The position numbers and the translations under genes are program-made. Under the pieces are notes generated by a model that made no database searches, had not been told where the DNA came from, and saw only the letters and a list, made by a program, of their open reading frames with translations. From RGIG5612 sp045598285 (GTDB lineage Bacteria; Bacillota; Clostridia; Lachnospirales; Lachnospiraceae): a DNA stretch of 64,000 bases. Where the stretch lies: assembly GCA_045598285.1 (NCBI GenBank), contig JAZLLU010000022.1, positions 7,366 through 71,365 on the forward strand, written 5' to 3'. Shown here piece after piece: positions 1-7,541 of the stretch; the stretch's first letter is position 1; the number at the start of each line of letters is the position of its first letter.

Positions 1-633
1 AGATTATACATACAAAAGGCATCATTTAGGTCGGTCCCTTTTTGATAGTTTTCAATTGCCTTGTGCATTTTTTTCTACACCATATCCATTTTCATATGCT
101 GATGCCAAAATACAAATTGCATCAACATTTCCCTGTAGGGCAGCTTTTTGAGCTAATAAAAAACTTTCTTTGTAATAATTTTCTCTTTCTGGATTACGCA
201 TATATTTTGCAATTTCTATCAATCCATTTGCCAAATCTGCTTGACCTTGAGCGTTTCCTTCTTTTGCTCTCTTTTCTGCTATTGCAAGTCTTTTAAATTC
301 TCTTGCATATTCTTCAGCCTGTTTATCGCCAAAGGCTACAGCTTTTTGCATAAAAACTGTAGCCTTTGCAAAATTACGCGATGTTCCATAACCTTTTGCA
401 TTCATTATTCCTGCATTAAACATACCTTCTGTGCTTCCTTTTTCAGCACTTTTAAGATACCAGTAATATGCTATTTCAAAATTTTCTTCAAATTCGATTC
501 CATAATAATAATTAAACGCAGTCCTTTCCATTGCATATAAATATCCGTTTTTTGCCTCTTTTTCTATTTCCTCTGGCGATAAAACTTCTAATAATACTTG
601 ATCAATAAACTCTTCATTAAATGGGTTTTTCAT
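1..633 (-). pseudogene. Sel1-repeat protein, frameshifted and running off the left edge
   Basis: The frame opened by the ATG at 633 (GAGGA ribosome site just upstream) gives 193 residues with Sel1/TPR-like repeats, for example around AEKGSTEGMFNAGIMNAKGYG and again near ASAYENGYGVEK, then stops at 52. Right after a run of seven A (minus strand, about 68-74) the neighbouring frame continues the same repeat as HKAIENYQKGTDLNDAF to the window edge. The gene is therefore interrupted by a frameshift in a homopolymer, real or a sequencing error. Sel1 proteins are usually protein-interaction scaffolds; no specific function can be assigned. It follows the unknown gene at 667-1362 by about 30 bp and probably shares its transcript. 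Confidence 0.6.
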
Positions 634-666
634 GTTTATTCCTCGATATTCACCACATTTTCGATA

Positions 667-1362
667 TTACCATTCGCATGTTTCGACATGCTTTTCTTCC
701 TTTTTGCGAAGCACAATTTTCTTAACCACTGTTTCATTTTCATTTGTCTTAATTACCACCCACTCATCAAAATATTCATATATTTTCCTATATTCTTTAC
801 TAAAATCTGAAAATATGTATCGGAAATTTAGTGATTTATTTAAAACCTCGTCTGCATCATAATTATTTTCTTTTAGGAAATTTGCAAAATCTGCATTATC
901 ATTTTTGTACTCCGTAAACATATATTCTAGTGTCTTTTTCATTAATTCATCGCGAAAATCAAATTCATCTTTATCTTCAAGAGCATTCTCCATTAAACCA
1001 AATGGAACTTTTACATTAAATCTGCTTGGTATAATGTAATACCATTTATTATCCAAATCATAAAAATATACAAAATCAATACATGCTAATTTTTTATAAA
1101 CATCTTTTTCTGATTTTCCGAGCCAGCATGGCTCATCTGCAGGATGATGGCTATCATAAAAATTATACCCGCCTTCTTCGCTACCTTTCTTACCAATCCA
1201 ATGTGTTTGTCCTAAGTCAAATAAATAATCTACATCATCAGGATCTTTATACCATTCTGATAATCTGCAACCAATAGTAGTAAAATACCCGCCGTTACCA
1301 CACCAACCATACTGAACCCATCCTCCAGTTAGTCTCCTTGCCATTATACTTATTCCGCCCAT
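667..1362 (-). CDS. Hypothetical protein, 231 aa, family not recognised
   Basis: I do not recognise this protein. It starts at an ATG preceded by GGAGG at a spacing of 9, so the start is well supported. The N-terminal third is rich in Gly, Trp, Tyr and Cys (WVQYGWCGNGGYFTT, then a DSHHPADEP stretch); the C-terminal half is charged and probably helical (KKTLEYMFTEYKND). No signal peptide or membrane segment is apparent, so it is probably cytoplasmic. It lies directly upstream of the Sel1-repeat gene on the same strand, about 30 bp away, suggesting a two-gene unit. Accessory-gene pairs of this shape are common in Clostridia but the function is unknown. Confidence 0.55.
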   Translation of the reverse strand: MGGISIMARRLTGGWVQYGWCGNGGYFTTIGCRLSEWYKDPDDVDYLFDLGQTHWIGKKGSEEGGYNFYDSHHPADEPCWLGKSEKDVYKKLACIDFVYFYDLDNKWYYIIPSRFNVKVPFGLMENALEDKDEFDFRDELMKKTLEYMFTEYKNDNADFANFLKENNYDADEVLNKSLNFRYIFSDFSKEYRKIYEYFDEWVVIKTNENETVVKKIVLRKKEEKHVETCEW

Positions 1363-1458
1363 ATTGTTTATCCTCCGTATTCTTTTTGTCGTATTGCTTC
1401 GACTATTCGTAGTTTACAACAAAACAAAATGGTATGTCAATAGCCGATTAACATACCA

Positions 1459-1809
1459 TTACTTCTTTTTCTTATTGCCAAGGAGCGCATCGATGTATCC
1501 TCGAACTTTATTGCGCTCATCTCTTGGTAGATTTCTTATTTTTTCAATTATTTCATATTCTTCCGAAGATTTATTTATTACTAAATAATCTACGTTTTCG
1601 TATTTTGAATTTTCTGTTCCGGACAAAATATCGTATGGTGAAATTTCAAGCACCTTGCAAATAATCATTATTTTATCTGCTGCCGGATTGACATGTTTAC
1701 CTTTCCAATCACTAATAGTGCTTTGAGGAATTCCTGTCTTTTCGGAAAATTCTTTTTGGGTCATCCCCTTTTTTTGAAGAATATCAAATACCCTTTCGTA
1801 TATTTGCAT
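1459..1809 (-). CDS. XRE-family helix-turn-helix regulator
   Basis: A 116-residue protein with a Cro/cI-type HTH over about residues 5-62: MTQKEFSEKTGIP and QSTISDWKGK form the two helices, followed by the typical ADKIMIICKVLEISPYDIL tail. The C-terminal 50 residues are charged and probably oligomerise or contact a partner. Size and layout match small phage-type or toxin-antitoxin-linked repressors. It is on the same strand as the Fic gene upstream but separated from it by about 270 bp and a terminator, so it probably has its own promoter. Its target is unknown. Confidence 0.8.
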   Translation of the reverse strand: MQIYERVFDILQKKGMTQKEFSEKTGIPQSTISDWKGKHVNPAADKIMIICKVLEISPYDILSGTENSKYENVDYLVINKSSEEYEIIEKIRNLPRDERNKVRGYIDALLGNKKKK

Positions 1810-1919
1810 TATTCCTTCTCCCGATATTTTTATATATACTATACCATAATTTATAATATATTTTCAAAATAATCCTTTTTTGAAAGATAGCGAACTTCCT
1901 TAGAGTAAAATTTTAATTG

Positions 1920-1954
1920 GCAAAATAAAAGGAAGAGGCCGAAACCTCTTCCAA
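1920..1954 (-). terminator. Rho-independent terminator after the fic gene
   Basis: GGAAGAGG and CCTCTTCC form an 8-bp stem with a 6-base loop (1931-1952). Read on the minus strand it is followed by TTTTATTTT. It lies about 130 bp downstream of the Fic stop codon, so the transcript includes a short tail region (see findings). Confidence 0.75.
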
Positions 1955-2080
1955 ATCATACAGAAATAATTTAGTATTTATTCTACTTCGCCAATCTTTT
2001 CTTCTCTATAAGCAAACAGCTCGAAAAAGCCTGCTGCCTCATATATTATCTCTTCTTGTTTTTGTAAATATGTAAACTTG

Positions 2081-3016
2081 TTAGAAAGTCTTCCAACAAT
2101 TCTTTTTCAAGAATTCGCTGATAATACTTATATCCTCGCCTTCATAAAAAGAAATAAGTTTCTTTTTGAATTCCGATACATGTTCTTCTGGAATCACCAA
2201 AAATCCATTGCCATGTGCTATGAGATAATGATTTGCATAAATGACGGATGCTCTCTTATTACCATCGATGAATATTTGGGTTTTCATGCTGTACATACAC
2301 AATTCAATAGCTATATCTATTGTCTCTTTTTTTGAGTTCAGAATTTCATCGATTTTTTCTTTTACAATTGACTCAACTGGAATCGGAGGTTTATATGTAC
2401 TCCCTCCAATCGTCACTGGCACTCCACGAATTCTCCCACCATCCGCGAAAAATCCTTCGTTTACAAGCTTTGCAATATGGCACAGCAAGTAGAAATCCGA
2501 TTTTGCCTGAACCACATCCGGATCCAGTATAAATTCCCAAGCGTGCTTCAAATTTAGAATCTTTTGAATATCCGTTGCTGTCATTCCGTTTACAGTTCCG
2601 TTATCAATAATGTCCTCTGTCTGAGGAAAAGATGTCGCCACACCTTCAAGTACTGCTTGGTCATATATGTTGGCCTTCATATTAGCTCTAGCGAAATCTA
2701 CATTTTGAATCACACGTGATTCCAGGTTCGAAGAAACATATCCCAGAGCTGCCAATTGTTTATCAATTTCCCGTATATGCTTTTTTAGTTCTCTGAGTTC
2801 TTTTGCATTACGAACTAATAGCTGATATAAGTCCTCTGAATAAATGTCCACATATGTCGACGTCAATCTACTACCAACCCGTTTACGAATATAAAGGTAT
2901 TTTCCACTCGCATTTTCTTTAATCTCAGGTGTACCGTCATACGGTATCAGATTAATGCGTGTTTGATAATCTGCTCTATCTTGTAAGAGTTTTTGAATTT
3001 CATTAAACTCGTTCAT
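2081..3016 (-). CDS. Fic-domain protein with a variant catalytic motif
   Basis: Fic proteins usually transfer AMP or another phosphate-containing group to a target hydroxyl. The Fic core is clear near the C-terminus (TQIFIDGNKRAS), but the residue that is normally the catalytic His of HxFx(D/E)GN(G/K)R is Gln. A flap-like region (LEGVATSFPQTEDI) lies earlier, and the N-terminal 100 residues are helical (LRELKKHIREIDKQLAALG). I place the start at 3016, not at the upstream in-frame ATG at 3079, because GGAG sits 8 bases before it and the upstream stretch contains a promoter-like -10 and an inverted repeat. Predicted length 311 aa. Gln-type Fic proteins are, as I recall, widespread in Firmicutes; their activity is uncertain. 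Confidence 0.8.
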   Translation of the reverse strand: MNEFNEIQKLLQDRADYQTRINLIPYDGTPEIKENASGKYLYIRKRVGSRLTSTYVDIYSEDLYQLLVRNAKELRELKKHIREIDKQLAALGYVSSNLESRVIQNVDFARANMKANIYDQAVLEGVATSFPQTEDIIDNGTVNGMTATDIQKILNLKHAWEFILDPDVVQAKSDFYLLCHIAKLVNEGFFADGGRIRGVPVTIGGSTYKPPIPVESIVKEKIDEILNSKKETIDIAIELCMYSMKTQIFIDGNKRASVIYANHYLIAHGNGFLVIPEEHVSEFKKKLISFYEGEDISIISEFLKKNCWKTF

Positions 3017-3027
3017 GTTACGGTCTC

Positions 3028-3074
3028 CTTTAGGGAACTTTTTGTTTAATATTATATTCATTTGTTCCCTAAAG
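3028..3074 (-). promoter_or_regulatory. Inverted repeat bracketing the fic promoter
   Basis: CTTTAGGGAAC (3028-3038) and GTTCCCTAAAG (3064-3074) are perfect 11-bp inverted arms. Between them, read on the minus strand, lies TATAAT. An operator spanning the -10, or an mRNA hairpin in the leader, would both fit. The regulator is not identified; the XRE protein at 1459-1809 is one candidate. Confidence 0.5.
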
Positions 3075-3154
3075 CGCAATAGTTTTATCTCGCAATCGTT
3101 GTTGATTAGTTGGCGAAGAAAGAATATACTCTAAGTAATTTTAGGAGGTGGGTT

Positions 3155-3733
3155 ATGAATACTAAATTATCCAGAGAGCAAGCGCTCGAGCTGCTTAAAA
3201 AATACAATAAAGATGCTTTTCATCTTAGACACGCGTTTACTGTTGAAGGCGTTATGAGATGGTTTGCTAATGATTTGGGCTATGCCGACGAAGTTGATTT
3301 TTGGGGAATCGTTGGGCTTCTTCATGATATTGATTTCGAAATGTATCCTGATGAGCATTGTAAGAAGGCGCCGGAGCTGTTAAGCGAAGGCGGTGCGGAA
3401 GATGAACTTATTCACGCTGTGTGCTCGCACGCTTATGGTATTTGCTCTGATGTTGAGCCTGTACATGAGATGGAAAAAGTTCTCTTTGCTGTTGATGAAC
3501 TTACTGGTCTTATTTGGTCTTATGCTCTTATGCGTGAGCAAAAAAGTTGCGAAGGCATGGAAGTTAAAGGCCTTAAAAAGAAATTTAAGGATAAAGGTTT
3601 TGCTGCTGGTTGCTCTAGGGATGTAATTAGCCAAGGTGCTGAGATGCTTGGCTGGGAGCTTGGCGAATTTTTCGAAAAAGCTATCAAGGCTATGCAATCT
3701 TGCGAAAAGCAAGTTGAAGAAATGTGTGGGTAA
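3155..3733 (+). CDS. HD-domain metal-dependent phosphohydrolase family protein
   Basis: 192 residues from the ATG at 3155, chosen because GGAGG lies 7 bases upstream; an in-frame ATG at 3110 lacks a ribosome site. The HD pattern is visible: His26 (HLRHAFTVE), the His57-Asp58 doublet (GLLHDIDFE), further His in HAVCSHAYG and an Asp in VLFAVDELTG. These residues normally bind one or two metal ions and hydrolyse phosphate esters, often of nucleotides. The substrate cannot be told from sequence. The gene is convergent with the YgjP-like gene; their stop codons abut at 3733/3734. Confidence 0.8.
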   Translation: MNTKLSREQALELLKKYNKDAFHLRHAFTVEGVMRWFANDLGYADEVDFWGIVGLLHDIDFEMYPDEHCKKAPELLSEGGAEDELIHAVCSHAYGICSDVEPVHEMEKVLFAVDELTGLIWSYALMREQKSCEGMEVKGLKKKFKDKGFAAGCSRDVISQGAEMLGWELGEFFEKAIKAMQSCEKQVEEMCG

Positions 3734-4285
3734 TTAATTCGGGATGCGCTTTAGTAAAAGCTTTCCGTTTTCCTTTAACCATTTATTCCACTTATGGTAG
3801 TCAGGATAAATAGATAAAACTTCATCATAGAATTCTTTTGAGTGGTTCATGTGCTTTAGGTGACAAAGTTCATGGACCACTATTGCGTCTAGGACTTCTG
3901 GTGGCGCTAGCATCAGCAAGCAATTAAAGTTTAAGTTGCCCTTGCTCGTGCAGCTTCCCCAAAGGGTGCGCTGCGTGCGGATTGTTACGCGGCCGTAACT
4001 TACCCCCATTAGACTTGCGTAGTGTTCTACTCTTTTTGGAATTACCTTAAGCGCTTTGTCGGCGAAACTGTCTAACTCTTCTAATGTAAAAGGCTCTAGA
4101 TCTTTTAACTGTTCTTCCTGCTCTTTTGCTTTTTGCAAATGCTTTTCAACCCAGCGCTGATTCTTTTCTACGAAATTTTGGATTTCATATTTAGGCACCC
4201 ACTTTGGCGCCCTTACCAAAACTTCTCCATCTTTTATTTCTACCGAAATAGTCTTTCGCCTACTTCTAATAATCTTCATATCCAT
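3734..4285 (-). CDS. YgjP-type (DUF45) metallopeptidase-like protein
   Basis: 183 residues of the YgjP/WLM family. The zinc motif HExxH appears as HELCHLKHMNH, with the family landmarks RTLWGSCTSKGNLNFN upstream and YPDYHKWNKWLKENG at the end. The N-terminal third is basic (MDMKIIRSRRKTISVEI). Members resemble zincin proteases; E. coli YgjP has been reported to act on UTP, so the chemistry is not settled. The gene is monocistronic and convergent with the HD-domain gene. Length is ordinary for the family. Confidence 0.85.
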   Translation of the reverse strand: MDMKIIRSRRKTISVEIKDGEVLVRAPKWVPKYEIQNFVEKNQRWVEKHLQKAKEQEEQLKDLEPFTLEELDSFADKALKVIPKRVEHYASLMGVSYGRVTIRTQRTLWGSCTSKGNLNFNCLLMLAPPEVLDAIVVHELCHLKHMNHSKEFYDEVLSIYPDYHKWNKWLKENGKLLLKRIPN

Positions 4286-4324
4286 AAACTTATTATATTG
4301 TTTTTTTAATTTTTTTCAAAAGTT

Positions 4325-4496
4325 TGCACAAAATTTTGAGATATACCCCTCAAGAATTCAAATGTCTTCTCATTTTTCTTAATCGATAACTTAATGGAAA
4401 TTAAAAATGCCTATAAAATAAGGCTTTTTTAATTTTTCTATTTTAAAATATTTATTGCGAAAATAATAAAAGGGGTATATCTCAAAATTTTGTGCA
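4325..4496. mobile_element. MITE-like element with 26-bp perfect terminal inverted repeats
   Basis: Positions 4325-4350 and 4471-4496 are perfect inverted copies over 26 bp (outer end TGCACAAAATTTTGAG, inner end ATATACCCCT). The 120-bp interior is AT-rich, has no reading frame, and carries one small hairpin (GCCTATAAAATAAGGC). It occupies most of the gap between the YgjP-like and MFS genes. I see no convincing target-site duplication and cannot name the parent IS family. A long transcribed hairpin is the alternative reading. Confidence 0.5.
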
Positions 4497-4590
4497 GAAA
4501 ACGATTTATTTTTTAAAAAGTTCCTCACTAACTCGTTTCTACACAAATAATTTACTAAGTTTCAATATGACTTTGTGTGGGAAGATAATT

Positions 4591-5844
4591 TTATTTTTTG
4601 AATTTAAGAAGTACTATAAACGCTTCTCCCATAAGGGCGATTGCCGCTGCTACTAAAAACGCTGGCTGATAAATTCCCATCTTTGATACTATGACGCTCA
4701 TAGCCATCGGTCCGAAAACGCCGGCAAGTCCCGTACCCCAGTACATAAGTCCATAGTTTACGCCGTGATACTTGCGTCCGAATCGACTTTGCGTAAAGCT
4801 TGGAAAAATTCCGAGATTGCCGCCGTAGCAAAAGCCAATAAGTGCAAGGCAAAGTACGGCAATTACAAATGAGCCACCTTTATAGCAATATAAAATTACA
4901 TTTACAACTAAGCTTACCCCGAATGCAATCATCAATGTATTTTTTTGACCAATCTTATCTGAAACCCATCCTAAAACGAAACGGCCGAACATATTAAAAA
5001 GTGAAACTACCGATACAACTAAGGCTGCTGCCGCCGGCTCAAAGCCTATCATGTTCTGCGCGATTTGCGATGTTTGTGAAAGCACCATCATTCCTGCAAA
5101 ACTTCCACAAAGCATAGTAAGCAGCATTAAATAAAAGTCGCTCGTCTTAAGCATTTCTTTGTAATGTACGTCTCGCACTGGAAGAGCATCCTTCTCATTT
5201 AAATTGCTTTCAGACGTTGTAGTACTTTCAGAAGCATTCGCTAAGTCAACTTTAACTACGCATTCACTCTCCGGCGCTGTGATAATAAAGAATGCGCTAG
5301 CAATTATTATTACGAGCATAACAAATCCGATGATTCTAAATGCCCACAATACTCCTAACTTTTCTATCAGCGCATTCGCTATCGGCGAAAAAATAATTGA
5401 GCTGGCGCCAAAGCAAGTAGTAACAAGGCCTCCAGCAAATCCGCTTCGCTCTGGGAAAAATTTTACTGTGTTGGAAATAATGATTCCGTATGAAAATCCT
5501 GTGCCTACTCCGACCATAATTCCGTAAGTTAAAACGAGTGCAAAAGCGGATGTTACAAAGCCCGATAAAATCATGCCTAGGCCGAATAATATTCCGCCGC
5601 CAATAGCGACGACTTTGGCTCCAAATTTTTTTACTAGGAATCCGCCTATGATCATATCGATTGGCGCTGATACGCATGCGATTGTGTAAATATAAGAAAG
5701 GTCAGAAACTTTCTGACCTTTTAGCTGACTTAGATACTGCGCCATAGGTGTTGCAAAGGTGCTCCATGTATAAAGAGCGCCGATGCAAAGTCCTATTAAG
5801 CATGCTGCGATGAGTACGCCCCATCTCTTTTTTGAATAATCCAT
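4591..5844 (-). CDS. OFA-family major facilitator transporter
   Basis: About 417 residues with the twelve-helix MFS layout and OFA (oxalate/formate antiporter-like) signatures: GLCIGALYTWSTFATPMAQYL in helix 1, GGFLVKKFGAKVVAIGGG in the first loop, and GRFVLGWVSDKIGQKNT at mid-protein. OFA carriers move small carboxylates by exchange or proton symport. The ATG at 5844 is preferred over a TTG three codons earlier; neither has a strong ribosome site. It lies downstream of the SSS symporter (57 bp) on the same strand, next to the aromatic catabolic operons. It may import the aromatic acid or export acetate; the sequence does not decide. Confidence 0.8.
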   Translation of the reverse strand: MDYSKKRWGVLIAACLIGLCIGALYTWSTFATPMAQYLSQLKGQKVSDLSYIYTIACVSAPIDMIIGGFLVKKFGAKVVAIGGGILFGLGMILSGFVTSAFALVLTYGIMVGVGTGFSYGIIISNTVKFFPERSGFAGGLVTTCFGASSIIFSPIANALIEKLGVLWAFRIIGFVMLVIIIASAFFIITAPESECVVKVDLANASESTTTSESNLNEKDALPVRDVHYKEMLKTSDFYLMLLTMLCGSFAGMMVLSQTSQIAQNMIGFEPAAAALVVSVVSLFNMFGRFVLGWVSDKIGQKNTLMIAFGVSLVVNVILYCYKGGSFVIAVLCLALIGFCYGGNLGIFPSFTQSRFGRKYHGVNYGLMYWGTGLAGVFGPMAMSVIVSKMGIYQPAFLVAAAIALMGEAFIVLLKFKK

Positions 5845-5900
5845 TAACCGCAATTTCTTTTAATTCAATAATTTAAATACTTAATAACTTCTCGAATAAA

Positions 5901-7328
5901 TTAACTTATCTTATTTAATTCTTTTTTCTTAACGAAGAATCCGATTAAGACAACTATAGCTGCTGCCACGATTCCGATAAGAAGTGGATCGAATGTTATT
6001 CCTAAAGGCTCCTTAAACAAGTTACCTAAAAGTACAATAAGCGGGCCTACTATAATAGCTGCAAATACCCATTTTTTGTTGACTTTTCCTGGAAGGAAAA
6101 GTGCTGCGCACAGTGGGCAAAATACTACCGCGGCCCTTAGTCCCATCGACATAAACGCGAAGTTTAAGATTACGTCTCCTAGTGCTCCTGTTGAAAGGAA
6201 ACATGCTAATACTAAAACTGCAATAATCCAAACTTTTGAAAGTATGTTGAATTTTTTTTCTTCGATTTCTTTTTTGCTTACGACTTTAACTATGTCGTTA
6301 TTTATAACTGTTGAGATGCCAAGCGCGAGGCCTGCACCTGTACCTACTGACGCAATGAAAAGCGTCGCAAGTACAATACCTGCTAGAAGGTCTGGCATAT
6401 GATTAATTACGAATGTTGTAAGAGCTGTCTTTGCTGTAAGTCCTGGATAAAGGGCTGCGTTCGCTCTCATGTAAAGACCTACTAAAATTCCGCCAACTCC
6501 AATAGGTGGGATTAAGAACGCTGAAAGAAGTGCGCCGCCCTTAGCTGCTCTATCACTCTTTCCGTTAATAACTGCTTGCGCATATGTTTGTGTTGTAAGT
6601 ACGCCGAAGATAAGTGATAAAGCCGAACCTAAATCTTGTCCAACTCCTCTAGCAAAAACTGAGAAGAAGTTAACGCCCTCAGGGTTTTCGATTGCTTTAA
6701 CCATTCCCGTAAATCCGCCGAATCCACCGACTGCAACTAAAACCATAATTCCACATGCTACGATAGAAAGATAAAGTAAAAGTGTCTTTAAGATTCCTAC
6801 GATTCCAGCACCTTTAGTGCCGCCGAAGATTACATATAAAATCATGAAAATTGCTGAAACTGCAACGGTTATAACGATTCCTAAATTTGGAAAAACTACT
6901 GCGATAACCGCACTTGCAGCTAAAAGCTGTGACGGAATATTTATAAATGTTCCAACCGAGTTAAGGATTGAAGCGGCCATACCTGCACCGTTGCCATACT
7001 CGTTTCTGATTGTGCCTACGATTGTTGGCGACTGTGCATGTCTAAAAGGCTTAGCATAAGCAAGTGCTAAGATAAGGCATCCGATTCCACCACCAAGTGT
7101 AAACCACCAAGCTGACATTCCGTATGTGAATGCGAGCTGGGCTGTACCTACTGTAGATGAGCCACCTACCAAGGTTCCCATGATTAGGCCCGTTACTATT
7201 GGAAGAGAGTTGTTTCTTCCTTTACCGCCTTTGTTTTTCTTTCCTGTCCATATAGAAAGTCCAACAATTGCACAAAGTGTTACGACAAGTCCAACTATAA
7301 AAAGTGGGCTAAATTCTATTTGTTCCAT
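5901..7328 (-). CDS. Sodium:solute symporter (SSS) family transporter
   Basis: 475 residues, integral membrane, with a long run of hydrophobic helices and SSS-like stretches such as VTGLIMGTLVGGSSTVGTAQLAFTYG and GTGAGLALGISTVINND. The start at 7328 has GAGG 8 bases upstream; an in-frame ATG at 7370 lies inside the -10 region and is rejected. The gene is divergent from athL, with a consensus sigma-A promoter in the shared gap, so it is the leading candidate for substrate uptake by the trihydroxybenzene pathway. Substrate assignment is by neighbourhood only. Confidence 0.8.
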   Translation of the reverse strand: MEQIEFSPLFIVGLVVTLCAIVGLSIWTGKKNKGGKGRNNSLPIVTGLIMGTLVGGSSTVGTAQLAFTYGMSAWWFTLGGGIGCLILALAYAKPFRHAQSPTIVGTIRNEYGNGAGMAASILNSVGTFINIPSQLLAASAVIAVVFPNLGIVITVAVSAIFMILYVIFGGTKGAGIVGILKTLLLYLSIVACGIMVLVAVGGFGGFTGMVKAIENPEGVNFFSVFARGVGQDLGSALSLIFGVLTTQTYAQAVINGKSDRAAKGGALLSAFLIPPIGVGGILVGLYMRANAALYPGLTAKTALTTFVINHMPDLLAGIVLATLFIASVGTGAGLALGISTVINNDIVKVVSKKEIEEKKFNILSKVWIIAVLVLACFLSTGALGDVILNFAFMSMGLRAAVVFCPLCAALFLPGKVNKKWVFAAIIVGPLIVLLGNLFKEPLGITFDPLLIGIVAAAIVVLIGFFVKKKELNKIS

Positions 7329-7368
7329 TTTTCGTCCTCGATTGAATATTTTTTTACTGCGATTTTTC

Positions 7369-7397
7369 ATTGTACATTTTGATTTTTACAATGTCAA
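7369..7397 (-). promoter_or_regulatory. Sigma-A promoter of the SSS transporter
   Basis: On the minus strand TTGACA (7397-7392) and TACAAT (7374-7369) are separated by exactly 17 bp, a near-consensus housekeeping promoter. Transcription would begin about 35 bp before the start at 7328. The arms TACAATG and CATTGTA also form a 7-bp inverted repeat. Confidence 0.7.
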
Positions 7398-7424
7398 CCA
7401 GCCCAAAAATACTTAAACTTACCC

Positions 7425-7455
7425 TTGACCTTGGAATCGTTCCAAGGTTTATAAT
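7425..7455 (+). promoter_or_regulatory. MerR-type promoter and operator of the athLS operon
   Basis: TTGACC (7425-7430) and TATAAT (7450-7455) are 19 bp apart, the overlong spacing typical of MerR-activated promoters. A perfect dyad, ACCTTGGAA-N3-TTCCAAGGT, fills the spacer (7428-7448). Essentially the same element occurs at 18007-18037, next to a MerR gene. This is the expected switch for the transhydroxylase operon. Confidence 0.85.
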
Positions 7456-7541
7456 TTTCATGTAACTTATGGGCTTTTTTCATTATTAAAAGAAAAAAGC
7501 TGTAACTATAAAAAAATTTTATTACAAAAAGGAGTGAGAGG

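Noticed and set aside
3017..3079. Upstream extension of the Fic protein
   Set aside because: The stretch holds a -10 box and inverted repeat, and the start at 3016 has the ribosome site.
5204..5527. Open frames on the plus strand inside the MFS gene
   Set aside because: Antisense shadows of a membrane protein without ribosome sites.
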